Virus record (IMG/VR): IMGVR_UViG_3300047299_000096
Location: 1-22,052 of that record
DNA length: 22,052 nt
Direction: 5' to 3' (one strand)
Source: a virus
Part shown: positions 1 through 6,645 of the stretch, piece after piece
How positions within the stretch are numbered: position 1 is the first letter of the stretch
Layout of the letters: every line of letters begins with the position of its first letter
Notes under the pieces: generated by a model
Told to the model about the DNA's origin: nothing
Databases searched by the model: none
What the model saw: the letters and a program-made list of their open reading frames with translations, nothing else
Made by a program: the position numbers and the translations under genes

Positions 1-194
1 AACAACGCGATAAATTCGCTGCTTTGAATATAATCGTTGAATTCCTCCGCATAGTTTGTTTGCATGTAATTAACCATGCTTTGACGTAGCGTGTCAAAAT
101 CATAACTAACAAACTCAGCGTTTTTAAAACTACTGTAAACAATGCTCCAGTCTTCTGCACCGTATAAATTTTCTTGTCTAATTGCTTTTGGCAT
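1..194 (-). CDS. 6: Baseplate wedge protein gp6-like, N-terminal fragment (cut by window edge)
   Basis: Reading the minus strand from an ATG at 194-192 gives an open frame of about 64 codons that runs off the window at position 1. It begins MPKAIRQENLYGAEDWSIVY and continues through FDTLRQSMVNYMQTNYAEEF, NDYIQSSEFIALV. The ENLY-AEDW, YDFDTLR and EFNDYI-SSEFIA segments are what I recall at the start of T4/cyanophage gp6, the wedge protein that forms the inner baseplate ring. A Shine-Dalgarno (AAGGA) lies 8 nt upstream, inside the end of gp25, so the two are probably co-transcribed and translationally coupled. The gp25-gp6 order is the usual one in T4-like phages. Only the N-terminus is seen, so length and integrity cannot be judged. 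Confidence 0.82.
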   Translation of the reverse strand, partial: MPKAIRQENLYGAEDWSIVYSSFKNAEFVSYDFDTLRQSMVNYMQTNYAEEFNDYIQSSEFIAL

Positions 195-197
195 GTG

Positions 198-578
198 TTA
201 TCCTTGGGCTTGATCCGCTGTTATGTCTCTGTTAAACACTGCAACTAATTCTGTTACTGTTGCAGTAGGAACATAATTTAATAAAATAGTCACTGTAATC
301 GAATGTTCGCTTTCAGTAACGTTAAAATCTCTAAGCTCTAATCTCGGGTCTTTGGTTACTATTCGCAGCGAATCCTCGCGAATAACATCGATAGTTTCTT
401 CCGTCATGGGGTCAAATAATAAATCCCATACAATACTACCATAGGTAGGACTCATTAGTCGCTCGCCTTTTCTAGTATAAAATTCATTTAAAATATCACG
501 CTTAGACAACTCAATATCATAGATTTTGAAGTTACCCCAAGTTCGGTCAACAGTACTAAAGCCTTTAAAATTACGCAT
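198..578 (-). CDS. 25: Baseplate wedge protein gp25-like
   Basis: A 126-residue protein starting MRNFKGFSTVDRTWGNFKIY, with the family signature segments LSKRDILNEFYTRKGERLM, PTYGSIVWDLLFDPMT and IREDSLRIVTKDPRLEL. These match gp25 of T4-like phages, a small wedge component related to the type VI secretion sheath-attachment protein TssE. The frame can be extended to a TTG at 596, but the ATG at 578 is chosen because the FKGFSTV start matches gp25 proteins and an exact late-promoter box (584-591) lies inside the six extra codons. No Shine-Dalgarno precedes the ATG, so the message may be leaderless. gp6 starts 3 nt past its stop. Confidence 0.88.
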   Translation of the reverse strand: MRNFKGFSTVDRTWGNFKIYDIELSKRDILNEFYTRKGERLMSPTYGSIVWDLLFDPMTEETIDVIREDSLRIVTKDPRLELRDFNVTESEHSITVTILLNYVPTATVTELVAVFNRDITADQAQG

Positions 579-583
579 ACTAA

Positions 584-591
584 TATTTATA
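584..591 (-). promoter_or_regulatory. T4-type late promoter (TATAAATA) for gp25-gp6
   Basis: The minus strand reads an exact TATAAATA, the consensus -10 box of T4 late promoters recognised by gp55. Exactly 5 nt separate it from the gp25 ATG at 578, which would place +1 on or next to the A of the start codon. No -35 element is needed for this promoter class. The gp55 homologue is encoded in the same window. Confidence 0.75.
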
Positions 592-632
592 GTCAAATAA
601 TATTAGTGTTTAATGAAAAACTATCTTTATAC

Positions 633-640
633 ATTAAATA
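633..640 (+). promoter_or_regulatory. Candidate late-like promoter box (ATTAAATA) upstream of the DUF465 gene
   Basis: ATTAAATA followed by G lies 28 nt before the ATG at 669, with a good AAGGAG Shine-Dalgarno (657-662) in between. It matches the late consensus at 6 of 8 positions. The same TTAAATAG core recurs at nearly the same distance before tctC on the other strand. A sigma-70 reading (TATAAA at 645-650) is also possible but has no good -35. Weak call. Confidence 0.3.
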
Positions 641-668
641 GTTGTATAAACTTTACAAGGAGTTATTT

Positions 669-878
669 ATGGACATTACTTCTATCGAACATCACATTAG
701 AACATTAGACACCCAGCATACGACTTTAGAACGTCAATTGGATTATATGTTAAAACAACCGAGTTGGAACGAATTCGAAGTCGAAAAACTCAAAAAACAA
801 AAGCTGTTACTCAAGGATCAACTCGCCGAAATGTATAGAAAGCGATATGATATGATGCAAGAACATAGTTGGGAATAA
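669..878 (+). CDS. DUF465/YdcH-like small coiled-coil protein
   Basis: A 69-residue, highly charged helical protein. It has the DUF465 (YdcH/SlyX-like) pattern: an N-terminal helix (SIEHHIRTLDTQHTTLERQL), a short break at PSWNEFE, then VEKLKKQKLLLKDQLAEMYR, which closely resembles the conserved E-L-KK-KL-LKD-I/L motif of cellular members. The family is common in Proteobacteria; its function is unknown. The frame is open from 642, but the ATG at 669 has AAGGAG 6 nt upstream and gives the expected family length, so it is preferred. The oxidoreductase gene starts 4 nt after its stop, suggesting an operon. Probably acquired from a bacterium. Family call fairly sure, role unknown. Confidence 0.7.
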   Translation: MDITSIEHHIRTLDTQHTTLERQLDYMLKQPSWNEFEVEKLKKQKLLLKDQLAEMYRKRYDMMQEHSWE

Positions 879-882
879 CTCG

Positions 883-1710
883 TTGTTAACTAGCAAATAT
901 CCAATTATTTGTGCGTCTATGCATAGTGTAAGCGATTTAAATCTCGCACTAGCATGCGTCGACGCCGGTATTGTTCCTAGTTTTATTCCGTCTGCATATA
1001 GTTCGTTCGAGCAATTTGCACAAGATTATATTAAATTTAACGAACTAACAAATTTCGCACAATGCGTAATTACATTAGAATACGAGCTGTTAAACTCGCT
1101 AGAATATGTTAATTTGTTGCATGCTAAAAGCGTTATCATCGAAGTTATAGGAGATATTGTTGATATCGAATCTGTGAAGAATAGCAATTTTACTATTTGT
1201 CCCAAAACCATCAGCCGCAATTATTTAAAAACGCTTGCACCTCATATAACATCGGTTATTATAAAAGGAAATAAAGCTGCGGGTCGGTGCCTTGACGGTA
1301 TTGATTTAATTTCCATGGTATCCGAGATCAAAACTAATTACCCATGGATTAATATTATAGCATCCGGTGGGATTTCAACTAAAGAAGACATACAGGATTT
1401 ATTAGCTGCCGGTGCATCAGCTGTTTCTATTGGCACGATGTTTGCATTGTGTAAAGAGTCGAGTATGAAACCAGAGTTAAAAGAAAAATTAATTAATTAT
1501 AATAGTTCGGATATTAGTAGAGTAGAAACAGGAGCAAATCAAAGAGGTATAATTTTTTCAACAGTCGAGTCTCCGGATTATAATAATACAACCGGACTAC
1601 GACAGGGTTTAGGTACCGGTTCTTCCGGTCATATATATTTAGGAAATGCAATAGACAACATCAACTCAATAAAATCATTACGTGAAATTGTCAAAGGGTT
1701 AGTAGACTAA
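883..1710 (+). CDS. FMN-dependent TIM-barrel oxidoreductase, nitronate monooxygenase/FabK-like
   Basis: A 275-residue protein with the layout of the 2-nitropropane dioxygenase/FabK superfamily. The first strand is KYPIICASMHSVSDLNLALA, followed by DAGIVPSF. A strand ends in VIIKGNKAAGR (about 125-135). The phosphate-binding half is INIIASGGIS (157-165) plus DLLAAGASAVSIGT (172-185), which should bind the FMN phosphate. The C-terminus GLGTGSSGHIYLGNAIDNIN recalls the G-G-G-I-I end of these enzymes. The start is a TTG at 883: there is no in-frame ATG between the upstream stop and codon 13, and ATG13 would cut off the first strand. Oddly, the usual GGH motif carrying the catalytic His reads AAGRC, so classical nitronate or enoyl-ACP chemistry is doubtful. 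It may be a divergent flavoprotein. The stop overlaps that of the convergent PP-loop gene by 4 nt. Confidence 0.68.
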   Translation: MLTSKYPIICASMHSVSDLNLALACVDAGIVPSFIPSAYSSFEQFAQDYIKFNELTNFAQCVITLEYELLNSLEYVNLLHAKSVIIEVIGDIVDIESVKNSNFTICPKTISRNYLKTLAPHITSVIIKGNKAAGRCLDGIDLISMVSEIKTNYPWINIIASGGISTKEDIQDLLAAGASAVSIGTMFALCKESSMKPELKEKLINYNSSDISRVETGANQRGIIFSTVESPDYNNTTGLRQGLGTGSSGHIYLGNAIDNINSIKSLREIVKGLVD

Positions 1711-2603
1711 TCTCGTTGATTGTATGTTTTAGACTTTGGTTCGATGCTAGACAAAACTTTTATTGCGTCATTATAAGGAATATATGCCATATTCTTTCTA
1801 TATTGGTGCCATTTCTTTTCCATTATCCAACTTACTTTTTCGGGACCTTGGTACTTTGAAAAATACTCTAGTTCATCTTTCCAATACTTTCCGTAGATGA
1901 TCGGCTTAATGTACAAATCGTAATGATCTATAATCGGTATCGGCTTATCGTTTGCATAGGATAATCCATTGTTTATTATATTCGAATACGATTGCATATA
2001 AGCAGGAACAACATCGTCTGCAATAATGCTAAGAAATACTTCGGGTGTTTTTTCCCAACTTAAAACTCGTCCTTGTCTCGGAACCATTTCTAACGCTCTA
2101 ACTCTTGCATTAACAAAAGAATTTGCAGTTTGTGCAATATACCATTTTTTATCTTTAGTGACAAAGTCAGGTCCGTCTAATCCTTGAATAAATGTATGTT
2201 CTTTTGGTAGCAGGGAAAGAAACTTTTTATGCATTAATTGAAACGGCGGGATTTTTGTTTCTTCATATTCCGCAATCATTTCGTCTTTAATTTTAAATGG
2301 ATCTAATTCTACAACCGTTAATTTAAATCCATATTTCTTTTCCAGTGCTTTGACATTGCTATATTCAAAGTCGTTGCAATCAATTAGATATAAAAATGCG
2401 CACTCCGCTGGCAAATTTTGCGACATAAAGCTATGTAACACTACTTGGCTATCTAATCCCCCGGAAAGTGCCAACATTATTTTGTTATTTTCGTCGAATA
2501 GTTTTTTAGCTTGTATCTCGGATTCTTCTCTAACGTTCCCTATTTTCCGTCCGCAACTAGTCAAAGTAATGGAAAAGAAGTCGTTTTCATAATTTAAAAT
2601 CAT
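1707..2603 (-). CDS. PP-loop ATPase, asparagine-synthase-like (N-type ATP pyrophosphatase)
   Basis: About 298 residues with a clear PP-loop near the N-terminus (IMLALSGGLDSQVVLHSF; SGGLDS), which binds ATP and activates a substrate by adenylation. After it come FLYLIDCNDFEYSNVKALEK (a Rossmann-like strand and helix), FIQGLDGPDFV, and a C-terminal region rich in aromatic and basic residues. This arrangement resembles the synthetase domain of asparagine synthase and related ATPases (QueC, TilS, PAPS reductase type). No glutaminase domain is present, so it is not a full AsnB. The ATG at 2603 is used; a GTG at 2612 would add three codons, and neither has a Shine-Dalgarno. It is divergent from a second PP-loop gene only about 40 nt away, which suggests related roles. 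Substrate unknown. Confidence 0.68.
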   Translation of the reverse strand: MILNYENDFFSITLTSCGRKIGNVREESEIQAKKLFDENNKIMLALSGGLDSQVVLHSFMSQNLPAECAFLYLIDCNDFEYSNVKALEKKYGFKLTVVELDPFKIKDEMIAEYEETKIPPFQLMHKKFLSLLPKEHTFIQGLDGPDFVTKDKKWYIAQTANSFVNARVRALEMVPRQGRVLSWEKTPEVFLSIIADDVVPAYMQSYSNIINNGLSYANDKPIPIIDHYDLYIKPIIYGKYWKDELEYFSKYQGPEKVSWIMEKKWHQYRKNMAYIPYNDAIKVLSSIEPKSKTYNQRD

Positions 2604-2613
2604 TATATGCACT

Positions 2614-2621
2614 TATAAATA
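2614..2621 (+). promoter_or_regulatory. T4-type late promoter (TATAAATA) for the plus-strand PP-loop gene
   Basis: An exact TATAAATA lies in the short divergent intergenic gap, 25 nt before the ATG at 2647. It would give a leader of about 20 nt, unlike the 5-nt spacing before gp25. The same bases read on the minus strand give TATTTATA with an overlapping TATATT, which might serve the divergent gene, but no good -35 is seen for it. Confidence 0.55.
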
Positions 2622-2646
2622 TAGTATATTTAAAGACTCTACTCAT

Positions 2647-3801
2647 ATGATTAACAAAAAACTAGGCTACTATATGTGCGGGAACGAGATTTTTGATTCA
2701 AAAATCAGAGCGTTATTAAAATCAAACGAAATAAAAAAAGAAGTTACTTGGCATTTTAACGAAGATGTCTTTAACCAATATGACTGGTGGGTTGAGCCCG
2801 AAGAAACATTAGATCAGTTATACGATCGCCGTTCCCGCCAACTTAGAGAAGAATATGACTATATTGCATTAAGTTATTCCGGTGGTGCAGATAGCCATAA
2901 CATATTAATGAGCTTTGTCAGACAAGGGTTGCATATTGACGAAATCGTTGTTAATAATATGGAAAAGGCTAATAAACAATTCACGGTACTAGACAAATCA
3001 AACACAGACTCTACAAATGCCAGTGCAGAATTTTACTTACAAACGTTGCCGCGTTTAAAAGAAATTGCACCAAAGATTCCAAATACAAAAATTAACATTA
3101 TGGACCTTAGTGACTTTTTATTCGAGTCAATGAATGGGTATAATGATGCTAGTTGGGTACTAGATAAAAGAGAAGGACTAAACCCAGCAGGTGTAACTAG
3201 GTTTAACTATTTGTATTTTAGCGATTTCAGAAAACAATTTGACAAAGATAAAAAAATTGCAATTGTTATGGGAACCGAAAAACCTAAAACTATTGTGAAT
3301 AATAACGTATTATACATGCGATTTACCGACCGTGCTACTAACATGAATACTGTTGCAGAGCACATGAAAGAATATCCAAATAGTAGTATAGAGTATTTTT
3401 ATTGGAGCCCAGATGCTGTTCCGGTTTTAATTAAACAAGGACATGTTATTAAAAGATGGCTGCGTGCAAATCCGCACATGTTAACACATTGGGAAGCACA
3501 AAACGTAACATTTGATACTATGCGGTTAATTCATGAACGAGTATTAAGAAGTGTTGTATATTCTACATGGGATAAAAGCTATTGGCAAGCAGACAAAGCT
3601 GTTAGCGACTGGTACAGTGAATTTGATCAATGGTTCGAAACAGGATATAGTGATACAAATGCATTCGGTGTTTGGAAAGAAGGCGTCGAATTTATCAAAA
3701 CTAATTTGTCTTCTTTTGTTAAAGAAAAGAATGGAGTCCAAGATGGACTCCATGTATTCACAAAAAATTATTCTATCGGTCGCGTATTAGACCAAAAATA
3801 A
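2647..3801 (+). CDS. PP-loop ATPase/adenine nucleotide alpha hydrolase-like phage protein
   Basis: A 384-residue protein. After an N-terminal region (YYMCGNEIFDSKIRALL; WHFNEDVFNQYDWWVEPEE) comes a PP-loop at 74-90 (ALSYSGGADSHNILMSF; SGGADS), the pyrophosphate-binding signature of ATP-pyrophosphatases. The LYDRRSRQLREEYDYIALSY segment before the loop and a TEKPK segment in the middle resemble proteins I recall in other T4-like phages of aquatic bacteria, annotated only as PP-loop or PAPS-reductase-like. There is no PAPS-reductase C-terminal Cys motif and no Zn ribbon. It is divergent from another PP-loop gene, and its stop abuts the convergent tctC stop with no spacer. The last codons (3731-3753) form a perfect 9-bp hairpin that may serve the opposite strand. 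Function unknown; modification of tRNA, DNA or a metabolite by adenylation is a reasonable guess. Confidence 0.65.
   Translation: MINKKLGYYMCGNEIFDSKIRALLKSNEIKKEVTWHFNEDVFNQYDWWVEPEETLDQLYDRRSRQLREEYDYIALSYSGGADSHNILMSFVRQGLHIDEIVVNNMEKANKQFTVLDKSNTDSTNASAEFYLQTLPRLKEIAPKIPNTKINIMDLSDFLFESMNGYNDASWVLDKREGLNPAGVTRFNYLYFSDFRKQFDKDKKIAIVMGTEKPKTIVNNNVLYMRFTDRATNMNTVAEHMKEYPNSSIEYFYWSPDAVPVLIKQGHVIKRWLRANPHMLTHWEAQNVTFDTMRLIHERVLRSVVYSTWDKSYWQADKAVSDWYSEFDQWFETGYSDTNAFGVWKEGVEFIKTNLSSFVKEKNGVQDGLHVFTKNYSIGRVLDQK
3721..3753 (-). terminator. Candidate intrinsic terminator of tctC, inside the neighbouring coding region
   Basis: ATGGAGTCC (3731-3739) pairs perfectly with GGACTCCAT (3745-3753) around a 5-nt loop. 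Read on the minus strand, the stem is followed at once by TCTTTTCTTT, a U-rich tract. It lies about 50 nt past the tctC stop at 3802. On the plus strand no U-run follows. The hairpin encodes part of the C-terminus (NGVQDGLH) of the PP-loop protein. Confidence 0.5.
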
Positions 3802-4713
3802 TTATTGTTTAATTTTAAGATTATTATTTTGAATAAAACGTTCTAATGCTCGATTAGACTTAAGAACAGAGTTAGTCATCCATGCTTCGGTAGAACCAAT
3901 CGGCAATAGTCCTGTCTTAAACGTTATTTCTTTAAACTCGGGATTGGCAAATACTTTATTTAAATCAGCAATAATTTTCTTCTTAAGTGCAGGATCCATA
4001 GAACGTGCAACTACTAACGAAACATAACTTTGATAAGGATATGGTTCTTTAAACTGAGTTTCCCATGTTAGTATTTTGTCGCCCATGTCGTGACTTGCAA
4101 ATAATACGTTAATTCTAGGATCGTTAATAAATGGGCGGATACCCGCATAATTGCCAAACGTACAATCAACGTTGCCTGCTAAAACATCTAACGCCCCTTT
4201 GTTGCCGCCTGCTGGATACGGAATAACAAGGTGTTTGCCGGTTGTGTGAACAAATAACGCTTCCGATGCAATGTGCTCAGAACTACCGTAACCGTTAATA
4301 GCAAAACTCAATGACTTGGTTGATTTTGCAAAATCTTGAAAATTACTAAAGCCGTGCTTTGCGTTACAAATTAATAAATTCGGCAAAGTTGCTACTGTTG
4401 CGATAATTTCTAAATCGTTCGTTGGGTTGTATTCTAAATCTTTAAACATCAACGGATTGGTGACATAAATTTGAGACACTGTTGCTGTTAATATTGCATT
4501 GCCGCCCAATACATGTTTTACTGCAATTCGTCCTGCGGCTCCCGGTCGATTGTTTACCATATAATCTTGTTCGGGCAAATGCTTTGCAATTAAACGTGTG
4601 ATACGATCACTCGGACCACCCGTTGCGTGATGAACTGTTAATTCAGTTTGGTTAGATGCTATTGCTGTACTTGTAATAACCGAAGCTAATAAGATAGCCA
4701 AAAGTTTTTTCAT
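3802..4713 (-). CDS. Tripartite tricarboxylate transporter substrate-binding protein (TctC/Bug family)
   Basis: A 303-residue protein with a clear Sec signal peptide (MKKLLAILLASVITSTAIA, then SNQTELTV), so it should be exported to the periplasm of a Gram-negative host. Family features in order: HHATGGPSDRITRLIAKHL, NNRPGAAGRIAVKHV, LVIPYPAGGNKGALDVLAGN followed by VDCTFGNYAGIRPFI, and GLLPIGSTEAW near the end. Bug/TctC proteins bind organic acids and similar small anions and usually feed TctAB; no TctA or TctB is seen here. The family is usually about 320 residues, so this copy is near full length. The start is supported by AAGGAG at 4719-4724. Very unusual in a phage, and most likely an auxiliary metabolic gene from the host lineage; the ligand is unknown. 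Confidence 0.83.
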   Translation of the reverse strand: MKKLLAILLASVITSTAIASNQTELTVHHATGGPSDRITRLIAKHLPEQDYMVNNRPGAAGRIAVKHVLGGNAILTATVSQIYVTNPLMFKDLEYNPTNDLEIIATVATLPNLLICNAKHGFSNFQDFAKSTKSLSFAINGYGSSEHIASEALFVHTTGKHLVIPYPAGGNKGALDVLAGNVDCTFGNYAGIRPFINDPRINVLFASHDMGDKILTWETQFKEPYPYQSYVSLVVARSMDPALKKKIIADLNKVFANPEFKEITFKTGLLPIGSTEAWMTNSVLKSNRALERFIQNNNLKIKQ

Positions 4714-4739
4714 TAAATCTCCTTAGGTTGTGATGCATC

Positions 4740-4747
4740 TATTTAAC
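4740..4747 (-). promoter_or_regulatory. Candidate late-like promoter box (GTTAAATA) upstream of tctC
   Basis: The minus strand reads GTTAAATAG, 26 nt before the tctC ATG, with AAGGAG between. It matches the T4 late box at 6 of 8 positions and shares the TTAAATAG core and spacing with the box before the DUF465 gene. An alternative sigma-70 pair (TTGTGT, 17 nt, TAGTAT) lies slightly upstream. Weak call. Confidence 0.28.
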
Positions 4748-4769
4748 AGATACTATCTAATATAATTAT

Positions 4770-4798
4770 TTGACACAAAATAGGCGGTGCGTTATAAT
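4770..4798 (+). promoter_or_regulatory. Consensus sigma-70 promoter for the ligase and small-gene block
   Basis: TTGACA (4770-4775), a 17-bp spacer and TATAAT (4793-4798) match the host vegetative consensus perfectly. Predicted +1 is near 4805, leaving a leader of about 22 nt before the ligase ATG at 4827. Such a strong host-type promoter suggests expression early after infection. Confidence 0.85.
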
Positions 4799-4826
4799 AC
4801 ACACATAGCAAAATTTTGGACAAATC

Positions 4827-6119
4827 ATGAATCAACCTTGGCAAATTATTAGCGATTTGGAACTTCACAGTGCCCGCACTAACAAAGAACAAATCCTAGA
4901 AGCAAACAAAAGTAATACAGAATTTTTCGCTGGCGTAAAGCTAGCACTGGACCCGATGATTACTTTTGGGATTAAGCAAGTCCCCGAAAAAACAGGCGTA
5001 GACGGTCCGGGATTGGACTGGGCTTCGTTTAACAATGCTGTACAACTTTTTGCTAATCGTGCATGTACCGGCAATTCTGCCCGCGATGTCGTAGCCAAAC
5101 TTACAGAACGTGCTACCAAAGAACAATGGAATGGTTGGTATCGTCGAATCCTTATCAAGGACTTACGTTGCGGTGCCAGCGAAAAAACAATCAATAAAGT
5201 AGTACCAAACACGGTTCCTATTTTCTCTTGCCAGCTTGCTCATGATAGTGCTAATCATGAGAGCAAGGTTACTGGTAAAAAGATTATCGAGGTTAAGCTG
5301 GATGGTGTTCGCGTTATCACTATCGTTTACCCTGACGGTCGTGTTGATCAGTTTAGTCGCAATGGTAAAGAGCTTGTAAACTTTCCTCACCTCAAAGAAC
5401 AACTCGGCAAGATTGCTAGTCAGTTTACCGAACCTATGGTACTGGACGGCGAAGTGATGAGCACTAGCTTCCAAGACTTGATGAAGCAAGTGCATCGTAA
5501 AAGTGACGTTAAAGCACAAGATGCTTTGCTGTACTTGTTCGATGCTATTCCTTTGGTAAACTTTGAAAAAGGTAAATGCGATACTACCCAAGAAGTTCGT
5601 AGCCAATGGCTCAAAGATTGGTACAATAGCAACATCGAAGCGTTGCCCAATTTCCGTGCCCTTGCTCAGGAACGTGTTGATTTGGACACTGAAGCAGGTC
5701 AAAAGCGTTTCCGTGCTATTAACCAAAGTGCCATTGACGGTGGCTACGAAGGCATTATGATCAAAGAGATTGACGCTCCCTACGAATGCAAACGCAGTGT
5801 GGCATGGCTCAAGCTCAAGCCCTTTATCGAAGTCAGCCTTAGCGTTATCGGCGTAGAAGAAGGCACTGGTAAGAATGTAGGCAAGATGGGTGCTATTATC
5901 TGCGAAGGCGAAGATGACGGCAAGATGATTACTGTTAACGTAGGTAGCGGCTTTACTGATGAGAATCGTGATACTTACTGGTCCAATCGAAACAAACTAA
6001 TGGGCATGATTGCAGAAGTTCGCGCTGATGCTATCACGCAAAATCAAGACGGTACTTACAGTTTGAGATTCCCTCGCTTTAAAGGCTTTCGTGGTTTTGT
6101 AACAGGAGAGAAACTATAA
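4827..6119 (+). CDS. 30: ATP-dependent DNA ligase (T4 gp30-type)
   Basis: A 430-residue ligase. The adenylation motif is EVKLDGVR with the nucleotidyl Lys at K157. It is followed by SRNG (177-180, motif Ib), DGEV (207-210), YLFDAIPL (motif III/IIIa, about 236-243), EGIMIK (motif IV, 308-313) and WLKLKP (motif V, 327-332). An OB-fold follows, ending in RFPRFKGFRG. The N-terminal 140 residues correspond to the helical DNA-binding region of gp30. It seals nicks using ATP during phage replication, recombination and repair. It is shorter than T4 gp30 (487 aa). It is the first gene after a perfect sigma-70 promoter, and its stop overlaps the next ATG (TAATG). Some stretches, such as about 5220-5960, look richer in G+C than the accessory genes just upstream. 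Confidence 0.95.
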   Translation: MNQPWQIISDLELHSARTNKEQILEANKSNTEFFAGVKLALDPMITFGIKQVPEKTGVDGPGLDWASFNNAVQLFANRACTGNSARDVVAKLTERATKEQWNGWYRRILIKDLRCGASEKTINKVVPNTVPIFSCQLAHDSANHESKVTGKKIIEVKLDGVRVITIVYPDGRVDQFSRNGKELVNFPHLKEQLGKIASQFTEPMVLDGEVMSTSFQDLMKQVHRKSDVKAQDALLYLFDAIPLVNFEKGKCDTTQEVRSQWLKDWYNSNIEALPNFRALAQERVDLDTEAGQKRFRAINQSAIDGGYEGIMIKEIDAPYECKRSVAWLKLKPFIEVSLSVIGVEEGTGKNVGKMGAIICEGEDDGKMITVNVGSGFTDENRDTYWSNRNKLMGMIAEVRADAITQNQDGTYSLRFPRFKGFRGFVTGEKL

Positions 6120-6307
6120 TGACTACTAAACATTATGACCGCCTTAATGAAGGTCCAATTGATGAAATTGACGCCGCTATTTGGTCTGGCGATATGTTTC
6201 ACAATCGCGAGAACATTGCAGACTTTCGCAGTATGATGGCACGTTGGGAACAAGGCCTAAAAATGTGCGAAGATATTTTGAACGAAGTACCTGAGGCCGA
6301 ACAATGA
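6119..6307 (+). CDS. Small conserved phage protein, unknown function
   Basis: 62 residues, acidic, one compact helical region. The segment EIDAAIWSGDMFHNRENIAD followed by FRSMMARWEQGL resembles a short protein I have seen repeatedly in early regions of myoviruses, always without a function. It is translationally coupled to the ligase (TAATG) and overlaps the next gene by 4 nt (ATGA). No signal peptide or membrane segment. Confidence 0.65.
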   Translation: MTTKHYDRLNEGPIDEIDAAIWSGDMFHNRENIADFRSMMARWEQGLKMCEDILNEVPEAEQ

Positions 6308-6642
6308 TTTCGATTGCCATGTTAGAAGACAATGACGTTATACAAGCAGATGATTTTGTGCGCCAGTTGAGTTTGATATACACCGGCCAAAGTGATTATC
6401 TTGCTACCAATGCAACATACGGCGGTAGTCCTATGAACCGACTGGGCTGGATTCCTGCAAAATATATGTGCCCAGCATGGGTTAACAAAACAGTCGGCGA
6501 ATTCAATCAAGCAATGATGGGGAGAGACCGACATGCTACAGAAAAGTCCGTTTACGAATTTATACGCGGAGCAGTGCCAAAAGATCATTGCGAGAAGTTA
6601 ACCCGCGAAGAATTAAAAATTGCTAATATGATTTGGAGTTAA
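6304..6642 (+). CDS. Hypothetical protein, unknown function
   Basis: 112 residues, soluble by composition, with no motif I recognise. The centre (NRLGWIPAKYMCPAWVNKTV) is rich in Trp and Pro, and the C-terminal third is helical and charged. The start overlaps the preceding stop as ATGA, which supports it, and the gene lies in a tight same-strand series. A role in host takeover is possible by position only. Confidence 0.6.
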   Translation: MISIAMLEDNDVIQADDFVRQLSLIYTGQSDYLATNATYGGSPMNRLGWIPAKYMCPAWVNKTVGEFNQAMMGRDRHATEKSVYEFIRGAVPKDHCEKLTREELKIANMIWS

Positions 6643-6645
6643 AGA

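Noticed and set aside
579-596. TTG start extending gp25 by six codons
   Set aside because: These bases hold the exact TATAAATA promoter box, and gp25 proteins begin near the FKGFSTV segment that follows the ATG at 578.
1615-1629. ACCGG/CCGGT hairpin as terminator near the 1707 gene end
   Set aside because: Only 5 bp with no U-run on either strand; it encodes the Gly-rich GTGSSG turn of the flavin enzyme.
883-1710. IMP dehydrogenase or GMP reductase
   Set aside because: The barrel has the phosphate-binding strands but lacks the catalytic Cys loop of those enzymes; the layout is closer to nitronate monooxygenase/FabK.
4865-5726. Long antisense frames opposite the DNA ligase
   Set aside because: They show no family similarity, have no ribosome site, and the ligase motifs on the plus strand fully account for the sequence.
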